Position numbers and translations under genes: made by a program. The notes under the pieces are model-generated. The model did not search any database. It was given only the letters and a program-made list of their open reading frames with translations, and had not been told where the DNA came from. A stretch of DNA of 9,653 nt from Thermaerobacter marianensis (GTDB lineage Bacteria; Bacillota; Sulfobacillia; DYIH01). Positions within the stretch are counted from its first letter, which is position 1; each line of letters opens with the position of its first letter. The stretch lies in contig DYIH01000020.1 in NCBI GenBank assembly GCA_020723785.1, positions 4,707 to 14,359 on the forward strand, read 5' to 3'. This document shows, one piece after another, positions 5,892-9,653 of this stretch.

Positions 5892-7349
5892 TCATGGCCC
5901 GATTCCTGCCCGGCCGGCGCCCGTCGACGGACAGCGGCGCAAGCGGGTGATGAAGAAGCCGTCAATGCCGTGAACGTGAGGCAGCAATTGCACCCGCCCG
6001 TCCGCAACCCCGGCCTCCCCGGCGAGCTCCCGCGGGAGGTGGGGCGCCAGGCTCTCGGGCGCGAAGTCCGGGTTCCCGTTCAGGAAGGCGTCAACGACGG
6101 CACCGTTCTCCTCGGGCTCGAGGGTGCAGGTGCTGTAGACCAGCACCCCGCCCGGCCGCACGCAGCGGGCGGCCGCCGCCAGGAGTTCGCGCTGCAAACC
6201 GGCCAAATCGGCGATCAGCGCCTCCGACTTGCGCCAGCGGGCGTCCGGCCGGCGCCTCAGCACCCCCAGCCCGGAACACGGCGCATCCAGCAGCACCCGG
6301 TCCGCCGCCCCCGCGAACCGCCCCGGCAGATCCCGCCCGTCCATGGCCACCGTCTCCACGCAGCCGATGCCCAGCCGCCGGCAGCTTGCTTCAATCAGGG
6401 CCAGCCGGCCGGGGTGGACGTCGTTGGCGATGACCCGACCGCGGCCGCCCATCAGCTCCGCGATATGGGTGGCCTTGCCCCCCGGCGCCGCGGCTGCGTC
6501 CAGCACCGTTTCTCCGGGCCGGGGGTCCAGTGCCCGGCCCACGAGGATGGCGGCCTCGTCCTGGACCTGGAACAGCCCCTCGCGGAAAGCGGCCAACTCC
6601 TCGAGGCGGGGAAAGCCCTCGATGACCAGGGCCTCCGGCGCCCACCGCCCCGGCCGCGCCGCCACCCCCTCGGCGGCCAGCCGCGCGGCCAGGTCCTCCG
6701 GCGTCGTGCGCAGCCGGTTGGCCCGGACGGTCACCGGCGCCGCCGTGTTGTCGAACTCCAGCAGCCGGCGTGCGCCATCAAACCCGAAGCGGGCCAGCCA
6801 GCGTCGCACCAGCCATTCCGGGTGGGAATGGACCAGGCTGAGGTGGCCCACCGGGTCGGTATCCGGGTCGGGGAAGCGCACCGCCTCCCGGCCCCGCAGG
6901 TAGCCGTGCAGGACGGCGTTGGCGAAGGCCGCGGCGCCGGCGTTGGCGAACCGCCGGGCCTGCTCCACCGCCGCGTTGACGGCGGCCGGCGCCGGCACCC
7001 GTTCCAGGTACGCGATCTGGTAGACCGCCAGCCGAAGAGCGTTGCGCACCCAGGGGTCCAGCTCAGCCACAGGCCGCCGGGAGAAGCAACCGATCAGGTA
7101 ATCCAGCGTGTTCAGCCGGCGGCAGACACCATAGGCGAGCTCGGTGGCCAGGGCGCGTTCACGCTTGTCCGCGGGGTATGCCTCCAGGACCTCGCCCAGG
7201 GCCAGGGAGGCATAGGCCTTGTCAACGTCCACCCGGTGCAGGGTGCGCAGGGCCAGGTCCCGTGCTTGGGACGGCGCCGGACCGCGTTCCCCGCAGCCGG
7301 AGCGCCGCCCCGTGCCCCGCGGCGCCTTCCGCCCCGTGCGCGGTGACAT
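5892..7349 (-). CDS. rsmB: 16S rRNA (cytosine-967-C5)-methyltransferase RsmB (Sun/Fmu)
   Basis: The 485-residue product joins an N-terminal NusB-like RNA-binding domain (about 28-152) to a Rossmann methyltransferase domain. Motifs are the SAM loop DAAAAPGGKATH (284-295), acidic strand end ANDVHPGRL (308-316), DAPCSGLGVLRR (355-366) with Cys358, and YSTCTLEPEEN (405-415) with catalytic Cys408. Two cysteines in these positions are the hallmark of the RsmB/Nop2 family that makes m5C in RNA. The first 27 residues are an Arg/Gly-rich extension and the last 13 or so run past the usual FFITRL end. ATG 7349 is chosen because AGGGGGG ends six bases upstream; an ATG at 7355 would touch that site directly. 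The gene follows def-fmt by 25 bases. Clostridial clusters often have extra genes between fmt and rsmB; here, as in Bacillus, there are none. Confidence 0.97.
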   Translation of the reverse strand: MSPRTGRKAPRGTGRRSGCGERGPAPSQARDLALRTLHRVDVDKAYASLALGEVLEAYPADKRERALATELAYGVCRRLNTLDYLIGCFSRRPVAELDPWVRNALRLAVYQIAYLERVPAPAAVNAAVEQARRFANAGAAAFANAVLHGYLRGREAVRFPDPDTDPVGHLSLVHSHPEWLVRRWLARFGFDGARRLLEFDNTAAPVTVRANRLRTTPEDLAARLAAEGVAARPGRWAPEALVIEGFPRLEELAAFREGLFQVQDEAAILVGRALDPRPGETVLDAAAAPGGKATHIAELMGGRGRVIANDVHPGRLALIEASCRRLGIGCVETVAMDGRDLPGRFAGAADRVLLDAPCSGLGVLRRRPDARWRKSEALIADLAGLQRELLAAAARCVRPGGVLVYSTCTLEPEENGAVVDAFLNGNPDFAPESLAPHLPRELAGEAGVADGRVQLLPHVHGIDGFFITRLRRCPSTGAGRAGIGP

Positions 7350-7374
7350 GACCATCCCCCCTGGTTGGGCATCT

Positions 7375-8781
7375 CTACCCCAACAGCGCGCCGACGGCCA
7401 AGCGCCGGCCGTTGAGGTAGGCTGCCGCCGGCATCACCCTGCCGCCGGCCGGCTGCACGGTCCGCACCAGCACCGCCCCGTCCCGCGCGGCCACCACGAA
7501 CCCCTCGCCGGGCCGCACCTCCACCACTTCCCCCGGCTGCCCCGCCAGCAACCCGGCGATAGCGGCGGCCTGCAGGATCTTGAGCGGCGCGCCATCTATC
7601 ACCGTATGAGCGCCTGGTCGCGGGCTGCGGGCACGGATGCGGTTGACCACCTCCTGCGCCGGACGGTCCCAATCGATGCGCTCCTCCTCCCGCCCGACGC
7701 GCGGGGCGTAGGTCACCAGGCGCGGGTCCTGCGGGCGCCGCGGCAACCCCTCCGTGACCAGCAGGCGCAGGGTGCGCAGCATCAGTTCCGCGCCGATGGC
7801 CGCCAGGCGGGCCTCCAGGGCGCCCCGGTCCTCGTCCGGATCGATGGCCACCTCCTGCTGGAGGACGATGTCCCCGGCGTCCATCTCCTCGCTCATGTGC
7901 ACGATGGTCACGCCGGTCACCGCGTCGCCGTTCATCAGCGCCCGGTGGATGGGCGCCGCACCCCGGTAGCGGGGCAGCAGCGAGGGGTGGACGTTGAAGC
8001 ACCCCAGGCGCGGCAGGTCCAGGACCTCTTTCGGCAGGATCCTGCCGTAGGCCGCCGTGACGATGACATGGGGGCGCAGCCCCCGCAGTTCTTCCAGGAA
8101 TCCGGGGTTGTCGCGGACACGCTCCGGCTCCAGCACCTTCAGCCCGCAGGCCAGGGCGGCCACCTTGACCGGCGAGGGCCGGGGCTCCAGGCCGCGGCCG
8201 CGGGGCTTCTCCGGCTGAGTGACCACCGCCACCGGCTCGCAGCCGGCCGCCACCAGTCCTTCCAGGATGGGCACGGCGAATTCCGGGGTGCCCATGAACA
8301 CGATCCGCAGCGCCGTCTCCGGCGGCACGTCCCAGACCCGTTCCGCCCGGTCGGTGTAGAGGATGCCGTCCAGGTGGTCGATCTCGTGCTGCATGGCCCG
8401 TGCGAAGAGGTCGTTGCCCTCCAGCCACACCCGGTGGCCGTTGCGGTCCAGGCCGGTGACCCGCACCGTCTTGGCCCGCCGCACCTCGCCGGCCTTGCCG
8501 GGTACGGAGAGACAACCCTCGGTGCCCACCTGCTCGCCCTCGGCGTGGGTGATCTCCGGATTGACCAGTTCGACCGGCCCCTCGCCCACGTCCAAGACGA
8601 TGATCCGCTTGCTGACGCCCACTTGCGGCGCGGCCAAGCCCACCCCGTCGGCGGCGTACATCGTCCTTAGCATCCGGTCGAGCAGGTCGCGGACGCTCTG
8701 ATTGATGTGCCGCACCGGCTTGGCCTTCTTCCGCAGGACCGGGTGGCCCACCGTCAGTATTTCCATCACGTCGTCGGACAA
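7375..8781 (-). CDS. def-fmt: Fused peptide deformylase / methionyl-tRNA formyltransferase (Def-Fmt)
   Basis: One uninterrupted 468-codon frame encodes two enzymes that are usually separate. Residues about 6-155 are peptide deformylase, with GVGLAAPQ (46-53), EGCLS (88-92, Cys90) and QHEIDH (131-136, ligands His132 and His136, catalytic Glu133). Residues 158-468 are methionyl-tRNA formyltransferase, with IVFMGTPEFAVP (160-171), the GRG loop before PSPVK, FNVHPSLLPRYRGAAPI (262-278; catalytic Asn263 and His265) and MDAGDI (300-305; Asp301), followed by a C-terminal OB-type tRNA-binding domain. Fmt formylates Met-tRNAi with 10-formyl-THF; Def removes the formyl group from new proteins. Both halves have full normal length, there is no linker, and all catalytic residues are present. 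TTG 8781 has GGTGA six bases upstream, and a stop lies just before it in frame. ATG 8766 (MEILTVGHPVLRK) is the main alternative and closer to the family start. Confidence 0.95.
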   Translation of the reverse strand: MSDDVMEILTVGHPVLRKKAKPVRHINQSVRDLLDRMLRTMYAADGVGLAAPQVGVSKRIIVLDVGEGPVELVNPEITHAEGEQVGTEGCLSVPGKAGEVRRAKTVRVTGLDRNGHRVWLEGNDLFARAMQHEIDHLDGILYTDRAERVWDVPPETALRIVFMGTPEFAVPILEGLVAAGCEPVAVVTQPEKPRGRGLEPRPSPVKVAALACGLKVLEPERVRDNPGFLEELRGLRPHVIVTAAYGRILPKEVLDLPRLGCFNVHPSLLPRYRGAAPIHRALMNGDAVTGVTIVHMSEEMDAGDIVLQQEVAIDPDEDRGALEARLAAIGAELMLRTLRLLVTEGLPRRPQDPRLVTYAPRVGREEERIDWDRPAQEVVNRIRARSPRPGAHTVIDGAPLKILQAAAIAGLLAGQPGEVVEVRPGEGFVVAARDGAVLVRTVQPAGGRVMPAAAYLNGRRLAVGALLG

Positions 8782-8802
8782 GGCGATTCACCATCACTTT
8801 GC

Positions 8803-8830
8803 GCGCCGGGCCGCACGCGCCGGGCCGCAC
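8803..8830. repeat. 14-base tandem duplication
   Basis: GCGCCGGGCCGCAC occurs twice with no gap and no mismatch (8803-8816 and 8817-8830), directly followed by a further GCAC. It lies 22 bases upstream of the def-fmt start. Confidence 0.85.
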
Positions 8831-8840
8831 GCACGACGGG

Positions 8841-8931
8841 CGGCGCGTCCCAGGCAAGCCTCATTCGTCTCGTTCAGCGAGCGGCGCGTCCCAGGCCAGC
8901 CTCATTCGTCTCGTTCAGCGAGCGGCGCGTC
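8841..8931. repeat. 41-base tandem repeat, 2.2 copies
   Basis: Units at 8841-8881 and 8882-8922 are identical except for one base (A8856 versus C8897), and nine bases of a third unit follow (8923-8931). Each unit contains two small inverted repeats: AGGC/GCCT around a two-base loop, and CTCG/CGAG around TTCAG. The only difference between the copies lies in the first loop, so both stems are preserved. The structured unit suggests an intergenic element or an RNA/DNA-binding site, but two copies are few and the function is unknown. Confidence 0.85.
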
Positions 8932-9032
8932 AGAGGGATACCCGTCTTAACTGCATGGTACGGCAATTCGCGGGCCGGGGCAACGCAGAGGCCGCCGGAA
9001 GCGGCGAGGGACTTGTCCCCGTTGCGTCCGCT

Positions 9033-9107
9033 GGGCGGTGAAGTGCTTCACCTCGTTGAAACCCGCGCGGGATAAGGCTCTTCAGGAAGTGAGGTACTTC
9101 ACCGCCC
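9033..9107. repeat. 75-base imperfect palindrome
   Basis: GGGCGGTGAAGT (9033-9044) is the exact reverse complement of ACTTCACCGCCC (9096-9107). Inside lie further symmetric pieces: GGTGAAG/CTTCACC around two bases (9037-9052), GAAGT/ACTTC (9086-9100), and the perfect palindrome CCCGCGCGGG near the centre (9062-9071). The whole could fold as a long stem with nested hairpins on either strand. This looks like a palindromic intergenic element or a small non-autonomous mobile element. Confidence 0.75.
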
Positions 9108-9205
9108 ATGTGAGGCGTGAGGTCATCCCCGCGAAGTGTGCGAGGAATACACGGTGCGGCTTCTGGATACTTCACCGCCCATGTGAGGCGTGAGGTCATC
9201 CCCGC
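9095..9205. repeat. 38-base direct repeat, two identical copies 73 bases apart
   Basis: Copies at 9095-9132 and 9168-9205 are identical. Each begins TACTTCACCGCCC and ends GAGGTCATCCCCGC, and contains TGAGG-CG-TGAGG. The first 12-13 bases of each copy are the right arm of the palindrome at 9033-9107, so that arm is present in three places: once forward and twice inverted. The 35 bases between the copies are unique within the window. The second copy ends 25 bases from the priA stop codon. Confidence 0.9.
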
Positions 9206-9230
9206 CGGGAGAGGGCAATGGTTGGCCACC

Positions 9231-9653
9231 TTACAGCATCTGCACCGGATCCACGTCCACGCTGACCAGGGCGTCCTCGTCGGCCACCAGCCCCGCGGCC
9301 CTGCCGCCAGCGCCCGCCCCGGCCGCGCCGGGCGGCGGCGCGATGACCTCGCGCACCACCTGCGCCAGCGCTTCCCGGTCCGGCCCCTTCAGCAGCAGGT
9401 GCCAGCGGTGCCGGCCGTGGAGGCGACCCAGGGGCGCCCGGGCCGGTCCGAGCAGCTCGTAGCCGTTCCCCAGGGAGGCCAGCGCCGGCGCGGCCAGTTC
9501 CCCCAGGCGCCCGGCCAGGCGCTCGGCTTCCTTCGCCAGCGGGTGGGCCACCACCAGCCGCGTCAGGTGGCCGAAGGGCGGATAGCCGAGCTGGCGGCGC
9601 ACCTCGATCTCCTTCTGGTAGAACCCGGCGTAGTCATGGCGGGCCGCCGCCTG
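9231..9653 (-). CDS. priA: Primosomal protein N' (PriA helicase), C-terminal fragment
   Basis: The frame enters from the right edge and stops at TAA 9231, giving 140 residues of the C-terminus. It starts in QAAARHDYAGFYQKEIEVRR and continues QLGYPPFGHLTRLVV, the conserved segment after the last helicase motif of PriA. It ends SVDVDPVQML, the characteristic PriA tail (usually IDVDPxxML). PriA is a superfamily 2 DNA helicase that reloads the replisome at stalled forks. The zinc-binding and ATPase motifs are outside the window. In Firmicutes priA commonly lies just before def and fmt in this orientation, and the same order is seen here, although 449 bases of repeats separate them. The stretch before the tail is Ala/Gly/Pro-rich (about PPPGAAGAGAGGRAAG), a looser linker than usual and probably an effect of high GC. 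Confidence 0.95.
   Translation of the reverse strand, partial: QAAARHDYAGFYQKEIEVRRQLGYPPFGHLTRLVVAHPLAKEAERLAGRLGELAAPALASLGNGYELLGPARAPLGRLHGRHRWHLLLKGPDREALAQVVREVIAPPPGAAGAGAGGRAAGLVADEDALVSVDVDPVQML

Larger units (their letters stand above)
8782..9230. other. Repeat-filled spacer between priA and def-fmt
   Basis: This 449-base stretch has no gene I can support. Frames cross it, but their translations are low-complexity or simply mirror the repeats. It holds, from left to right, a 14-base tandem duplication, a 41-base tandem repeat, a GGGAC/GTCCC hairpin (9008-9019), a 75-base imperfect palindrome and a 38-base direct repeat. It is the largest gap in the cluster, so a promoter for def-fmt may lie in it. 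The nearest candidate on the minus strand pairs TTGCCG (8961-8966) with GGGTAT (8938-8943) and is too weak to call. Confidence 0.6.

Noticed and set aside
7112..8857. 581-residue minus-strand frame overlapping def-fmt and the start of rsmB
   Set aside because: It is an alternative frame of real genes, with Gly/Ala/Arg-rich translation and no motifs. The def-fmt and rsmB frames hold all conserved residues.
8938..8966. Possible promoter for def-fmt on the minus strand (TTGCCG, 17 bases, GGGTAT)
   Set aside because: The -35 is partial and the -10 poor. Such matches occur by chance, and there is nothing else to support it.
8841..9205. CRISPR array
   Set aside because: The repeats are either directly adjacent with no spacers or only two copies, lengths differ, and no cas genes are nearby.
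8930..9229. 99-residue minus-strand frame containing repeated GDDLTPHMGGEV segments
   Set aside because: The repetition comes directly from the 38-base DNA repeat and the palindrome. There is no domain or conserved start, so it is treated as non-coding.

Overview
The window is GC-rich throughout and reads as a chromosomal housekeeping block of a high-GC, endospore-forming Firmicute. Three things point there: the gene order, which is close to the Bacillus priA-def-fmt-rsmB-rlmN-prpC-prkC-rsgA-spoVM cluster; a PASTA-domain PrkC kinase paired with its PP2C phosphatase; and a 27-codon gene that matches SpoVM, a sporulation-specific peptide. Species cannot be fixed from the sequence. High-GC lineages such as Symbiobacterium- or Thermaerobacter-like organisms are candidates, by inference only.

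Layout. At the left edge the C-terminal part of a ROK-family sugar kinase/regulator lies on the + strand (2-415). Everything else coding is on the - strand and is transcribed from right to left: priA C-terminus (9231-9653, runs off the window); a 449-base spacer packed with repeats (8782-9230); a single-ORF def-fmt fusion (7375-8781); rsmB (5892-7349); rlmN (4744-5820); a PP2C phosphatase (3988-4728); prkC (2045-3949); rsgA (1041-1994); a 53-residue two-helix membrane protein (720-881); and spoVM (586-669). The cluster ends tail-to-tail against the ROK gene, across a 170-base spacer holding an 18-base tandem repeat.

The genes from def-fmt to rsgA are 15-71 bases apart and look like one operon. 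They combine formyl-methionine handling at both ends of translation (Fmt adds the formyl group, Def removes it), two rRNA methyltransferases (RsmB for 16S m5C, RlmN for 23S/tRNA m2A), a ribosome-assembly GTPase (RsgA), and a membrane Ser/Thr kinase/phosphatase pair. In B. subtilis that pair acts on translation and assembly factors, including RsgA/CpgA.

Most worth a second look: the in-frame def-fmt fusion, whose junction puts a CTG codon exactly where fmt normally has its start and keeps a GGAG six bases upstream; the tiny spoVM; the absence of rpe and thiN, with a small membrane protein in their place; a hairpin in the prkC-rsgA junction that contains the prkC stop codon; an Arg/Pro-rich insertion in the RsgA OB domain; and a cluster of at least three different repeat structures between priA and def. 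I see no prophage, CRISPR, tRNA, rRNA or transposase in the window.
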